Source: Halobacteriales archaeon QS_1_69_70 (GTDB taxonomy: Archaea > Halobacteriota > Halobacteria > Halobacteriales > Haloarculaceae). From it: a stretch of 64,000 nt of DNA. The stretch covers positions 1 to 64,000 of the forward strand of contig PXRI01000033.1 of NCBI GenBank assembly GCA_003021005.1, written 5' to 3'. Made by a program: the position numbers and the translations under genes. The notes below the pieces were generated by a model. That model saw only the letters and a list, made by a program, of their open reading frames with translations, searched no databases and was not told the origin of the DNA. Positions 18,636 to 26,796 of the stretch are shown piece after piece. Positions within the stretch are counted from its first letter, which is position 1. The number at the start of each line of letters is the position of its first letter.

Positions 18636-19124
18636 CTACACTGACTTTGAGCCTAAGCTAGCTCTATCGGGCCAATATTGCTCCTCCGGTTGCTGGTGGA
18701 CGGGAAAGCAGAAGAATGGAGCAGGATACGAATCTTGGGGCCACCGTCCCTCCCAGATGACGTCTATCTCAGTGGTGTTTTGGCCGGGAGTCGGATCCTC
18801 AAAGGTCACCGAAATAGTATCTCCTGGCTCCACCGGGTAGCCGCCACCGGCGTCCGTCCAGTTGATAACAGTCGTCTCATTAGCTCTGATGTATAATCGA
18901 TCAGTACGTGGAGCGGTGAGCGTATCCCCGCCACTGTGTGTTATCATAAGCGTGTTGGTCCCATTGTCATGGTGGATGGAAAATGACGAATTTGGCCCTT
19001 CCAGCACTGCCGGATGCCCCACCGGACAAAGAAAATACACGAGTATGGCGTATCCAATAACGAGACCAAAGACGACGATGAGGCGGCGGGAACGAAACCA
19101 ATCATGCAAACTAAACAGTCTCAT
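18636..19124 (-). CDS. AT-rich membrane-anchored protein, pilin-like C-terminus
   Basis: A 162-residue protein of unknown role. A cytoplasmic RRR stretch precedes one membrane segment (LIVVFGLVIGYAILVYFLC, about residues 15-33). The exterior part is beta-rich: MITHSGGDTLTAPRTDRLYI, NETTVINWTDAGGGYPVEPG and DTISVTFEDPTPG. HxGGDTL near a membrane anchor and a GDTI/VxV strand recall the C-terminal domain of haloarchaeal type IV pilin-like proteins, but the N-terminus is not a classical prepilin signal. The start ATG at 19124 is preceded by an A/T stretch at 19131-19140. Composition is AT-rich compared with the metE gene beside it, consistent with transfer. Confidence 0.6.
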   Translation of the reverse strand: MRLFSLHDWFRSRRLIVVFGLVIGYAILVYFLCPVGHPAVLEGPNSSFSIHHDNGTNTLMITHSGGDTLTAPRTDRLYIRANETTVINWTDAGGGYPVEPGDTISVTFEDPTPGQNTTEIDVIWEGRWPQDSYPAPFFCFPVHQQPEEQYWPDRASLGSKSV

Positions 19125-19147
19125 CTTCAGTAAAAAATATCCAGGGT

Positions 19148-20212
19148 CTACTCGCCCGCGAACCCGACATCGATCTCCCCGGCGTCGAGCTCGGCCTCGA
19201 CCTCGCGGGCCGCCTGCACCATGTTTTCCATCTTCCGGGCGGCGATCTCCCGCGGCAACAGCTTCATGCCGCAGTCCGGCGAGACGGTCAGCCGCTCCGG
19301 CGGGACGACCTCGAAGCCCCTGGTGATGTTGTCCTTGATCTCCTCGACGGTCTCGACCTCGCCAGTGTGGACGTCGACGACGCCGAGCGCGAGGTCCTTC
19401 GTGAACTCGGGTTCCGTGAACACCTCGAGCTGGTCGTATTCGCCGTTGGCCAGCTCGAGGTCGTACTCGTCGACCGGCATGTCCAGGATCTCCGGGTAGA
19501 TGCGGGAGTAGTCGCCGTAGCAGACGTGCAGGCCGAGCCGGACGTCCTCGGGGACGCCATCGGCGATGTGCTCGAGACACTCGCCGACGATGGCGTGGTC
19601 GCCCGGCGTGGTCGCCAGCGCGGGCTCGTCGATCTGGATGTACCGCGCGCCGGCCTCGACGAGCCGCCTGACCTCCTCGTTGACGAGGTCGGCCAGCTCG
19701 TATGCGACCTCGGCCTCCGAGTCGTAATGCTCGTTGAACGACCACGACGCCAGCGTGTACGGACCGGTAATGGGGACCTTCACCGGGCCGGTGGCGACGC
19801 CCGTGGTGAACGCGAACTCGTCGACGAGCCAGGGCTCGTCGTAGCCGACCGCCTCGACGACGGAGGGCTTGTCGAAGTAGTTGTGGCCCCACACCTTCAC
19901 CGGGCCGTTGAACTCGTAGCCGTCGATCCGGTGGGCGAAGTACTCGACCATCTCGTTGCGCCGCATCTCGCCGTCGACGACCACGTCCAGGCCGGCCCGG
20001 ACGTGTTCGTCGGTGATGGTGCGGGCGGCGTCGTCCAGCGCCTCTCCGAGGTCGCCGTCGTCGAAGTCGTGGTCGTCGTCCTCTGCGAGGTCCTTCGCCC
20101 GGTTGAGCCACGTGGGCTTGGGGTACGAGCCGACGACCGTCGTCATGAGGAAGTGCTCGGTCGGATGCTCCGGCGGCCGGAACTGCTCGCGGGTGTCGGA
20201 CGGCGGGCTCAC
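19148..20212 (-). CDS. metE: Methionine synthase, MetE family (catalytic half)
   Basis: A 354-residue cobalamin-independent methionine synthase-like protein, expected to transfer a methyl group to homocysteine. It matches the C-terminal catalytic barrel of MetE: TTVVGSYPKPTWLNRA at the start, GPYTLASWSFNEHY, IQIDEPALATTPGDH, the zinc-ligand region LHVCYGDY and SPDCGMKLLPRE. The zinc-binding His and Cys in HVCYG and the Cys in PDCG are present. GTG 20212 overlaps the stop of the upstream paralogue (GTGA), implying translational coupling; ATG 20146 (MTTVVGSYPK) is the alternative. Archaeal enzymes of this size lack the N-terminal half of bacterial MetE and may use another methyl donor. Confidence 0.92.
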   Translation of the reverse strand: MSPPSDTREQFRPPEHPTEHFLMTTVVGSYPKPTWLNRAKDLAEDDDHDFDDGDLGEALDDAARTITDEHVRAGLDVVVDGEMRRNEMVEYFAHRIDGYEFNGPVKVWGHNYFDKPSVVEAVGYDEPWLVDEFAFTTGVATGPVKVPITGPYTLASWSFNEHYDSEAEVAYELADLVNEEVRRLVEAGARYIQIDEPALATTPGDHAIVGECLEHIADGVPEDVRLGLHVCYGDYSRIYPEILDMPVDEYDLELANGEYDQLEVFTEPEFTKDLALGVVDVHTGEVETVEEIKDNITRGFEVVPPERLTVSPDCGMKLLPREIAARKMENMVQAAREVEAELDAGEIDVGFAGE

Positions 20213-21081
20213 AGCTCCACCTCCGCGGGCGCGGCGGCAAGCGCCTCGAGTTTCGCCTCGAACTTGTTCACGGGTAGGTAGAACAGCTCCGTGTTCGCCG
20301 TCGCGTAGACCGTCTCGAAGGACTCCGCGGGCAAGTTGTCCAGGACCCACTCGATGCGCTCGGCGATCTCTTCGGGGGACTCGCCCAGGGTGTTCTTGCC
20401 GTCCACGACCCCGAGCGCGACGGAGGGCTTGGTGCCGTACTCCTGGATGTTGTAGATGGTCTGCTCGTGGTCGGCGATGAGGTCGAAGCCGATCGCGTCG
20501 ACGGCGGCGTCCATCAGGTGGGCGTAGGGCTTCTCCGGGATCGCCCCCCAGTAGGTGTGGACGACCACGTCGGTGTCGACGGGAACCGCACCGGCGACCG
20601 CGTCGATGGCGTCGCTGGCCCGGCGGTCCTCGCCGTCGTCGCCGTAGTGCTCGTCGGTGGCGAGGTCGCAAAGCGAGTACGGGCCGGGGAGGACGGCCTG
20701 GTCCACGCCGGCCGCGCCGTCGAGTTCGGCGGCGATGTCGCCGTCGTAGGTCAACTCGCCCCTGACGACGGGTTCGCGGTAGAAGTTGTTGTTGTCGTAG
20801 TACCGGACGATGCCGCGCGTCTCGACGCGGTCGTGGACGCAGAGCGGGTGGGCGAGCATATCGTCCCACCGGAGCTGGCCGTCGACGATGCGGTCCAGAC
20901 CGGCGTCCGTCTGGATCTCGATAACGTCACGGCGCGCGCGGTCGTAGACCTCGAGGAGTTCGCCGGTCTCCTCGCCGTCGATGAGGTCGTCCTTCTGATG
21001 GCCCTTCAGGTCCGCCAGCGCCGACTTCGCCCGGTCGGGCAGCGGGAACAGGCCCGGGGTGGTGGCGAGTACCTCCGTCAT
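20209..21081 (-). CDS. MetE/UROD-family paralogue, first gene of the metE pair
   Basis: A 290-residue barrel protein related to MetE. Visible features are TTPGLFPLPDRAKSALADLK at the N-terminus, GQLRWDDMLAHPL, GPYSLCDLATDEHYGDD and VVVHTYWGAIPEKPYAH. At the position of the MetE zinc-ligand motif HVCYG the sequence reads HTYWG, so the cysteine ligand is replaced. It stands directly before the catalytic metE with a 4-base overlap, so the two are probably made together and may form a complex. A TATA box (tttaatat on the plus strand at 21107-21114) lies about 26-33 bases upstream of ATG 21081. Its exact role is not established. Confidence 0.85.
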   Translation of the reverse strand: MTEVLATTPGLFPLPDRAKSALADLKGHQKDDLIDGEETGELLEVYDRARRDVIEIQTDAGLDRIVDGQLRWDDMLAHPLCVHDRVETRGIVRYYDNNNFYREPVVRGELTYDGDIAAELDGAAGVDQAVLPGPYSLCDLATDEHYGDDGEDRRASDAIDAVAGAVPVDTDVVVHTYWGAIPEKPYAHLMDAAVDAIGFDLIADHEQTIYNIQEYGTKPSVALGVVDGKNTLGESPEEIAERIEWVLDNLPAESFETVYATANTELFYLPVNKFEAKLEALAAAPAEVEL

Positions 21082-21106
21082 TGCCGCCCGGTACGTAATG
21101 ACGGAC

Positions 21107-21114
21107 TTTAATAT
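21107..21114 (-). promoter_or_regulatory. TATA box of the metE operon
   Basis: On the minus strand the bases read atattaaa, 26-33 bases before ATG 21081. It is well placed for a leaderless transcript covering both metE-family genes. Confidence 0.65.
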
Positions 21115-21121
21115 TTCCTAC

Positions 21122-21700
21122 TCAGGAATTATCCCGGGTAATTTCGAGGACGACGAGTCGTTCGAAGGGGAACGAGTCCTCGGCGACCTCGCGGGTCCGC
21201 AGGCCCGCGCCGGCGGCGATGTCGGCGACCGCCTCCAACCCCGTCAGCGAGGACACCAGCAGGTACGCTCGACCGCCCGGCCGGAGGACGCGGCCGACGT
21301 CCCGGAGGAACGGCCGCACGATACGGCGCCCGTCCTCGCCGCCGGACAGCGCGTGCTCCAGTGGGTCGTCCCACGCCCGCTCCGGCGGGGTCGGGAGGTA
21401 CGGCGGGTTACAGCAGACGACGTCAGCAATCTGTGCCCGGACGGGCTCCAGCAGGTCCGCCCGGACCGCCTCGACGCCCGCCGCCCGGGCTGACGCACAG
21501 GCAGCGGGGTTCAGGTCCGTCCCGATCACGCGCGCGCCGGTCTGACTCTCGATCCGCGCGGCGACGTAGCCGGAGCCGACGCCGACCTCCAGCACCAGCG
21601 CGTTGGCGTCGATCCGGCCCTCGACCGTCTCCGCCAGAAGCCGGGAGTCCTCCGCCGGCTCGTACACCGCCGGCATCTCGCGGCGGTCCGAGGGCGTCAT
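21122..21700 (-). CDS. HemK2-like protein methyltransferase (release factor Gln methylation)
   Basis: A 192-residue SAM-dependent methyltransferase. VLEVGVGSGYVA (about residues 36-47) is the SAM-binding loop and CCNPPYLPTPPERAW (about 95-110) is the NPPY catalytic motif of glutamine N5-methyltransferases acting on release factor GGQ motifs. The size fits the archaeal/eukaryal HemK2 (Mtq2) type, which lacks the long N-terminal domain of bacterial PrmC. ATG 21700 overlaps the stop of the MscS gene (ATGA). It ends the run L21e, rpoF, DUF655, rsmA, MscS, HemK, a grouping largely conserved in archaea. Confidence 0.9.
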   Translation of the reverse strand: MTPSDRREMPAVYEPAEDSRLLAETVEGRIDANALVLEVGVGSGYVAARIESQTGARVIGTDLNPAACASARAAGVEAVRADLLEPVRAQIADVVCCNPPYLPTPPERAWDDPLEHALSGGEDGRRIVRPFLRDVGRVLRPGGRAYLLVSSLTGLEAVADIAAGAGLRTREVAEDSFPFERLVVLEITRDNS

Positions 21701-23505
21701 CCCGCCGAGCCGCCGGTGCCCGCCGGTGTCCCGTCGTCATCGTCGGCGTTCTCCTCATCCCCGTCAGTATCCACTTCTGCACCACTGCCGTCGTTCCGGG
21801 TCTCTGCCTCCCCGTCGCCGGCATCGTCACTCTCGTCGGCCGTCTCGCCGCGCGGCCGGGCGTAGTCCTCCTCGACCGGTTCCTTCAGGCTGTCGTCCAT
21901 CGTGCCGGGGTACATCTCCGCCTCCTGGTCCCGTGGATGGGGACTCGAGACGTCGGCGTCATCGTCCTCGACCAGGTAGGCGGCGCTCTCGACGTCGTCC
22001 GGGTCGTCGACGTCGACCGACGCCTCCTCGTCCGGATCGGCCTCGGCCCCCCTGGCCTCCGATGCGTCGCCGGTGTCGACCTCGCCATCGCCGCCGTAGG
22101 CAGCCTCCACCGGCTCCTCGTCCCGCTCCCCGTCGGTGGCCTCGGCGCCGGCCTCGTCGTCGGCCGCCGGTTCGTCATGGGCCGTTTCATCGCCGGTCGC
22201 ATCGTCGGCCGCCGGTTCGTCCCGCGCCGTCTCCTCGTCCGCCGCCCCGTCGGCGTCGCCCCCGGCGTACTCCGCATGGACGGGTTCGCTCACCGCCGTG
22301 GCGCCGGCCGCGTCGGCGTCGCGGACGGCACGGACCGCCCGCTCCAGCCGGTCGTCGTCGGCCGCGACGGCCTCCTCGGACGGCGCGACCCGGAGGCCGT
22401 CTGTCGCCTCTCGGCCCATGAGCTCCCGCTGGGGGAACGGGATCGTGACCTCGGCCTCCTCGAAGGCCGCCTTCACGCCCTCGATGACCTCGTTTTGGGC
22501 GCTGAGCTTGTGCTGGATGGTCGGCCGGGTGATCCAGTACCGGAGCCGCAACAGGACCTCCGAGTCCCCGAAGGACTCGAGGATCACGTCCGGACTCGGG
22601 GAGTCGGCGACCGTCTCGCAGGACTCCATCGTGCGCTTGGCGATGGTCGCCGCCTTGGAGATGTCCTCGTCGTAGTCGATCCCGACGTCGGTCTGCAGCC
22701 GGAGGCGCTCGGTCTTCGAGTAGTTGATGACCTCCTGGTCGGTGACCCGGTCGTTCGGGATGAGGAGGTGCTCCTCGTTGAACGTCCGGACCTGGGTGTT
22801 GAACACGGTGATGTCGGTGACGATGCCCTCCCGGTCGCCGACCTTGATCCAGTCGCCTGCCTCGAACGGCCGGCCGAACAGGATGATCAGCCCGGAGATC
22901 ACGTTGGCGAGCGTCTTCCGGGCGGCCAGTCCCAGCACGACGCCCAGCACCCCGGCGCCGAGGAACAGGTCGGTGGCCTCCAGGCCGAACAGCGCGAAGA
23001 TGAACCCGACGGCGACGAGAAACAGCGTGATCTGGGTCAGGTGGTGGGCCAGTTCCCGCTGGTGGGGCGAGATCCGCTCGTTCTCGGACCAGTACCGGAT
23101 CAGCCGTTTCGTCACCCGAGTCAGCATGTACGTCCCGAGTAGGGCGATGAAGGCGATGTAGAGGTTCACCGCGGTCGTGGCGCGGGGCACGAGCAGGCTG
23201 CCGAAGGCGTCGAGTTCGTCCGTCGTCGCGCCGAACCGCCGCCAGATGATGACGAACAGGACGGCGTCGAAAAGCGCCACGAACATGATCGTCAGCGTCC
23301 GCGCGATCTCGACCAGCTCGTCGGTGAACCGCCGCTTCAACGGCTTGCCGCCGCGGTAGATCACGAGGACGGCGACGACGAAGCTGACCGGAAGCGCCAC
23401 CGTCGCGAGGTACATCTTCGGCCGAGTGTCGAGGATCCCCTGGAGCCACTGGACCGCCTCCCAGTACCAGGGGATAAAAAGCGCGGGCGGGCCCGTCAGT
23501 GCCAT
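21697..23505 (-). CDS. Mechanosensitive channel, MscS family, with long acidic tail
   Basis: A 602-residue membrane channel that would open on membrane tension. Four hydrophobic segments occupy about residues 20-190. The pore-lining helix shows the MscS pattern VLGVVLGLAARKTLANVISG near residue 185, followed by the beta domain (FEAGDWIKVGDREGIVTDIT). From about residue 335 to the end there is a very acidic, Ala/Asp/Glu-rich tail with repeats such as ARDEPAADDATGDETAHDEP. Such a tail is far longer than in the E. coli protein. ATG 23505 begins MALTGPPALFIPWYWEA; the frame upstream is not similar to anything. It overlaps hemK by four bases. Confidence 0.92.
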   Translation of the reverse strand: MALTGPPALFIPWYWEAVQWLQGILDTRPKMYLATVALPVSFVVAVLVIYRGGKPLKRRFTDELVEIARTLTIMFVALFDAVLFVIIWRRFGATTDELDAFGSLLVPRATTAVNLYIAFIALLGTYMLTRVTKRLIRYWSENERISPHQRELAHHLTQITLFLVAVGFIFALFGLEATDLFLGAGVLGVVLGLAARKTLANVISGLIILFGRPFEAGDWIKVGDREGIVTDITVFNTQVRTFNEEHLLIPNDRVTDQEVINYSKTERLRLQTDVGIDYDEDISKAATIAKRTMESCETVADSPSPDVILESFGDSEVLLRLRYWITRPTIQHKLSAQNEVIEGVKAAFEEAEVTIPFPQRELMGREATDGLRVAPSEEAVAADDDRLERAVRAVRDADAAGATAVSEPVHAEYAGGDADGAADEETARDEPAADDATGDETAHDEPAADDEAGAEATDGERDEEPVEAAYGGDGEVDTGDASEARGAEADPDEEASVDVDDPDDVESAAYLVEDDDADVSSPHPRDQEAEMYPGTMDDSLKEPVEEDYARPRGETADESDDAGDGEAETRNDGSGAEVDTDGDEENADDDDGTPAGTGGSAG

Positions 23506-23710
23506 GCGTCGACTCCGTCCGTGGCGTTCGGCCGCGGCGCGGGCGGGTCGCCGGCGACGGGTGGTCCCAGCCAGCTCGTGGTGGGGTGTGGCCACCGGCG
23601 GCTCGCGTTCGCGTTCGTCGATCGAGGGGCGGTTCCTGATCGAGGGGCGGTCCCTGCGTCGGGGCGACAGTCGGGGCGATGGCTGATCCCCGCGGGGCGG
23701 GCGGGCCCCG

Positions 23711-24538
23711 TCATCGGGACTCGACCTCCGCGGCGATCGTGGTGAGGCGGGCGAACGCCGCAGGCGGGACGGTCCCCGGGCGGGCGTCCATGAGCGACTC
23801 GTCGGCGGCCTCGACGACGGCGTCCGGGTCGGCCAGCCCCGAGATGTGGGCCGTGTTCCGGAGGGCGTTCCGCATGGTCTTCCGGCGCTGGGTGAACGTC
23901 GCCCGCACCAGGGCGAGAAAGCGCTCGTCGTCCGGAACCTCGTAGTCGGGGACCCGCGGCGTCGTGCGGAGGACGGCGCTGTCGACCGCCGGCGCAGGCG
24001 AGAAGGCCGCCTTCGGCACCGGCTCGACGACCTCGACGTCCGCGTAGTGGCCGGCCGTGACAGAGAGCCGTCCATACTCGTCGTCGCCGGCGCCGGCCGC
24101 CATCCGCTCGGCGAACTCCCGCTGTAACATTACCACGAGCGGTCGCCGCGCGGGCAACAGCCTGAACGCGACCTCGGAGGAGACGCCATACGGGAGATTC
24201 GACACCGAGGCGGTGAAGGCGGGCAGCTCGACCTCCAGGGCGTTGCCTTCGATGACGGAGAGGCTGCCGTCGGCAACCGCCTCGGCGAACTCCGCCTCGA
24301 GGAACGCCGCGAGCGTCGGGTCCCGTTCGACGACGGTCACCCGGTCGGCGACGGCGAGCAGGCGGTCGGTGAGGGCGCCGGTGCCCCCACCGACCTCCAG
24401 GACGTGTCCGGTGTCGGCGTCGTCGGGGAGGTAGCCGGGGAGCCGGTCGAGGACGCGGTCGTCGACCAGAAAGTGCTGGTCGCGGTCGGGGTCGCCGCGG
24501 ACGCCGGCCCGGGCGATCAGCGCGTCGGGGTCCCGCAT
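23711..24538 (-). CDS. rsmA: 16S rRNA dimethyladenosine transferase
   Basis: A 275-residue KsgA/Dim1 enzyme that dimethylates the two adjacent adenosines in the 3'-terminal helix of 16S rRNA during small-subunit maturation. SAM-binding motif I is VLEVGGGTGALTDRL near residue 52; the catalytic NLPYGVSSEV lies near residue 115. RDQHFLVDDRVLDRL near 20 is the usual N-terminal signature. ATG 24538 (MRDPDALIARAG) fits the family; the longer frame to 24580 would start within the promoter region. The neighbours DUF655, rpoF and L21e form the standard archaeal cluster. Confidence 0.95.
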   Translation of the reverse strand: MRDPDALIARAGVRGDPDRDQHFLVDDRVLDRLPGYLPDDADTGHVLEVGGGTGALTDRLLAVADRVTVVERDPTLAAFLEAEFAEAVADGSLSVIEGNALEVELPAFTASVSNLPYGVSSEVAFRLLPARRPLVVMLQREFAERMAAGAGDDEYGRLSVTAGHYADVEVVEPVPKAAFSPAPAVDSAVLRTTPRVPDYEVPDDERFLALVRATFTQRRKTMRNALRNTAHISGLADPDAVVEAADESLMDARPGTVPPAAFARLTTIAAEVESR

Positions 24539-24591
24539 CGGCCCGGAGCCTACGCCGCGGCCTCCTAAATGGTTCACCATTCCGAGTACCG

Positions 24592-25167
24592 CTACTCGTC
24601 GGGTCGACGGGCGAAGATCCGGTACTTCATGTCCTCCTCCCGGAGCTCCTCGAGGATGCGCTCGACGAGGACCGCACGCGGATTGTGCAGCCCCGAGACC
24701 CGCCGTTCGACGTCCTCGAAGCTCTCGAACGGCTCGCGCTTGCGGGCGTCGAGGACGTTGTTCCGGAGCTTCTTCCCGATGCCGGGCAGGAGGTTCAGCA
24801 CGTGGAGCCGGGTCGTGATGGGCTGGGCGTCGTTGTAGAAGTCGACGAAACGGCGGGTGTCGGCGTCGACGATCCGGTCGATGGCGTGTTCGAGCTCCGA
24901 CTCCGCGGTGCTCGTGAGGTCGCCGTACCCGACGTCCCGGCGGGCCTCGACGGCCTCCCCCGGGGGATCGATCTGCACCCGATCGCCGATGTTGACGCCG
25001 GCGTCGTCCGCGAGCGCGACCTCGACCAGCCGGAAGTCGGCCTCGCCGAGGGCGTAGGCGACCGGCGACTTCTCGTACTGGGGTCTGTCGTCGGACGGGC
25101 TGCCCCGGGGCAGGAAGTCCACGACGACGGCCGTCGTGGCGTCGGACGCGGAGCCGGACTCGCTCAT
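24592..25167 (-). CDS. DUF655 family protein, putative RNA-binding
   Basis: A 191-residue conserved archaeal protein. An OB-like N-terminal part (VVVDFLPRG, FRLVEVAL, NIGDRVQI) is followed by a helix-hairpin-helix segment (LNLLPGIGKKLRNNVLDARK, about residues 125-145) and VSGLHNPRAVLVERILEEL. The helix-hairpin-helix and its fixed place between rpoF and rsmA suggest a role in ribosome or RNA metabolism, not yet demonstrated to my knowledge. ATG 25167 is preferred to GTG 25176. A clear TATA box (minus strand ttttaaata, 25191-25199) lies 24-32 bases upstream, so this gene begins its own transcript. Confidence 0.88.
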   Translation of the reverse strand: MSESGSASDATTAVVVDFLPRGSPSDDRPQYEKSPVAYALGEADFRLVEVALADDAGVNIGDRVQIDPPGEAVEARRDVGYGDLTSTAESELEHAIDRIVDADTRRFVDFYNDAQPITTRLHVLNLLPGIGKKLRNNVLDARKREPFESFEDVERRVSGLHNPRAVLVERILEELREEDMKYRIFARRPDE

Positions 25168-25190
25168 GTCCCCCACCTACGGCGAGGCGG

Positions 25191-25199
25191 TATTTAAAA
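25191..25199 (-). promoter_or_regulatory. TATA box of the DUF655-rsmA transcript
   Basis: Minus-strand ttttaaata lies 24-32 bases before ATG 25167. It separates the DUF655-rsmA unit from the rpl21e-rpoF unit upstream. Confidence 0.7.
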
Positions 25200-25245
25200 C
25201 AGGGGTCGGCCGCGCGGCGACGCGACCGGTCCGGCCGGCCGCGTG

Positions 25246-25620
25246 TTAGCCACGTCCGGCAGTGTCAGCGTACTTCGCGACGACGTCGAGGACCTCGTCC
25301 AGCTCGTCGCCGTCCAGCGAGTACCGCTCCTGGGCGAACACCGACCGGAGCTCGTCCCGGTCGGCCGGCAGGAGGTTCGCGACCTTGTAAGCGGTCGCCC
25401 CGTCGACCTTCTCCAGGTCCCGTAGCTCCTCGACCAGCTCCCTCGAGCCCTCGACGTCCAGCACGGCGAACCGGTTCACGTGCTCGATTGCGCGTGCGAG
25501 CTCGTACCGCATCTCCCGGTCCTCGGCTACGGCCCGCTCGTTTTCGACCTCGGCGAGCAGCTCCTTGGCCTCGGGCGTGGTCACGTACGCCTCCTCGCGG
25601 ACCTCCTTGAAGATCGTCAT
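25246..25620 (-). CDS. rpoF: DNA-directed RNA polymerase subunit F (Rpo4)
   Basis: A 124-residue archaeal Rpo4/Rpb4 homologue. With Rpo7 it forms the stalk of RNA polymerase, aiding open-complex formation and RNA binding. The sequence starts [20 protein letters not shown] and contains [20 protein letters not shown] and [17 protein letters not shown], all typical. ATG 25620 overlaps the L21e stop by four bases, so the two are translated from one message. The length is as expected. Confidence 0.93.
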   Translation of the reverse strand: MTIFKEVREEAYVTTPEAKELLAEVENERAVAEDREMRYELARAIEHVNRFAVLDVEGSRELVEELRDLEKVDGATAYKVANLLPADRDELRSVFAQERYSLDGDELDEVLDVVAKYADTAGRG

Positions 25621-25910
25621 TCCGCCTGACGCCGGAGGTGTGCGGCGGCGGCGATCACGGTCTTCGTCGTGCCGCCGTCCTCGATCTCGATCTCGAAGGC
25701 GCTGCCCTGCGTGCCGAGGACCTCGCCGGTGTGACCGTTGAACCGGGGGTGGAACGTCCCGTCCGGGACCGAGGGGTCGAGCTGCAGGTGTACCTTCTCG
25801 CCGGGCTCGTAGGTCTCGACGGACCGCTGTGGCGGCGATGTGCCGCGCTCTCTGGGGGCGTTCCGGAGTTTGTGCCGCGTCCCCTCCCGTGGGCCGTTCG
25901 AACTGGGCAT
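25617..25910 (-). CDS. rpl21e: Large ribosomal subunit protein L21e
   Basis: A 97-residue archaeal/eukaryal ribosomal protein. The family pattern is seen in [20 protein letters not shown] at the N-terminus and [20 protein letters not shown] in the middle, followed by [23 protein letters not shown]-like element (minus strand cttttttgtatg) at 25936-25947 sits about 26-37 bases before ATG 25910. First gene of the L21e-rpoF message. Confidence 0.95.
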   Translation of the reverse strand: MPSSNGPREGTRHKLRNAPRERGTSPPQRSVETYEPGEKVHLQLDPSVPDGTFHPRFNGHTGEVLGTQGSAFEIEIEDGGTTKTVIAAAAHLRRQAE

Positions 25911-25935
25911 TCGTGGAGACGACTAACGACGTGGC

Positions 25936-25947
25936 ATACAAAAAAGG
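25936..25947 (-). promoter_or_regulatory. Promoter of the rpl21e-rpoF transcript
   Basis: Minus-strand cttttttgtatg, about 26-37 bases upstream of ATG 25910. It is the only A/T-rich element in the 243-base gap before EF-1beta and fits a TATA box. Confidence 0.55.
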
Positions 25948-26153
25948 TACGTTACAGGTGCGCTCCTTCCCCGGGCGCCCGCTCGCCGCAGTCATCGCGG
26001 TCGCGGGCGGACGTAGTATGCTAGGGATTATCAACGTATCGATGGCAGTTACTAGTACCGGCGGGACTGACGGGTTACGGCGGTCAGGGATCCGGATTCC
26101 TGGAGGTCCGACGGACGCGTACGTCGGCCTGGCCCGGTGGCCGACGCAGGGGT

Positions 26154-26420
26154 TCAGATGCGGCCGACCTCGTCGACGTCGACGCTCTCGACGCCCTCGA
26201 CGCTGCCGAAGGCGTCCTCGACGGCGTCGGTGCCGCCGGCCTCGTCCGGGATGACGACCGTCGGGAACAGCGCGACGAGGCCGAAGGCGACGTCCTCGCG
26301 GTCGACGCGGCTGATCTTCGCGCCCTCCGGGAGGGCGTTCTCGAGGCGGTCCTGGAGGGCGTCTATGTCCTCCTCGGGGCCCTCCGGCATGACCTTCATC
26401 CTGGCGGCGACCTTGCCCAT
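26154..26420 (-). CDS. ef1b: Translation elongation factor 1-beta
   Basis: An 88-residue archaeal EF-1beta, the guanine nucleotide exchange factor for EF-1alpha. It has the compact alpha/beta fold of the family: [20 protein letters not shown] at the N-terminus, [19 protein letters not shown] in the centre, and [16 protein letters not shown] at the end. The length is typical. It lies 2 bases downstream of the zinc-ribbon gene, with which it must share a transcript. Confidence 0.95.
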   Translation of the reverse strand: MGKVAARMKVMPEGPEEDIDALQDRLENALPEGAKISRVDREDVAFGLVALFPTVVIPDEAGGTDAVEDAFGSVEGVESVDVDEVGRI

Positions 26421-26422
26421 GC

Positions 26423-26605
26423 TTACGGCCCCATGAACCCGCAGTCCGGGCACTCATAGAGGTTGCTCTGCTTGCGGCACGTCGAACACCGATGGATGCG
26501 GTGCCCGCAGTCCGGACAGTCGAACTTCGCCGCGCCGGTCCCGGAGATGTTGATCCCACAGGAGATGCACTTCCGTGCCCGGCGTTCGGCACTCTCGCTA
26601 CTCAT
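26423..26605 (-). CDS. Small zinc-ribbon protein of the HVO_2753 type
   Basis: A 60-residue protein with four CxxC knuckles: CISCGI, CPDCGH, CSTCRK and CPDCGF, arranged to bind two zinc ions. It ends [11 protein letters not shown]. The same small gene stands directly before EF-1beta in Haloferax volcanii (HVO_2753), where the protein has been studied structurally and linked to motility and biofilm phenotypes. The TATA box at 26629-26635 (minus strand gttaaat) fits ATG 26605. A role connected with translation is suggested only by its neighbour. Confidence 0.9.
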   Translation of the reverse strand: MSSESAERRARKCISCGINISGTGAAKFDCPDCGHRIHRCSTCRKQSNLYECPDCGFMGP

Positions 26606-26628
26606 GCCCACAGGTCCGTCAGCGCCAC

Positions 26629-26635
26629 ATTTAAC
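26629..26635 (-). promoter_or_regulatory. TATA box of the zinc-ribbon/EF-1beta operon
   Basis: Minus-strand gttaaat lies 24-30 bases before ATG 26605, the expected place for a leaderless transcript. Confidence 0.65.
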
Positions 26636-26796
26636 GCTTGTTAAGCACGCCGACGCCGGCCCGTGGCCCGGGTTCGCCATCGGGTCCGGTCCCAGCCGAG
26701 GGCGCCGCTACAGGGGTTCCATCGGGACTGACGCCGGCCGGGCTGCCGCCCTCGACCGACCGGTGGAGCCTTGCCCGTCGGTCTCGACGCGCCGAC

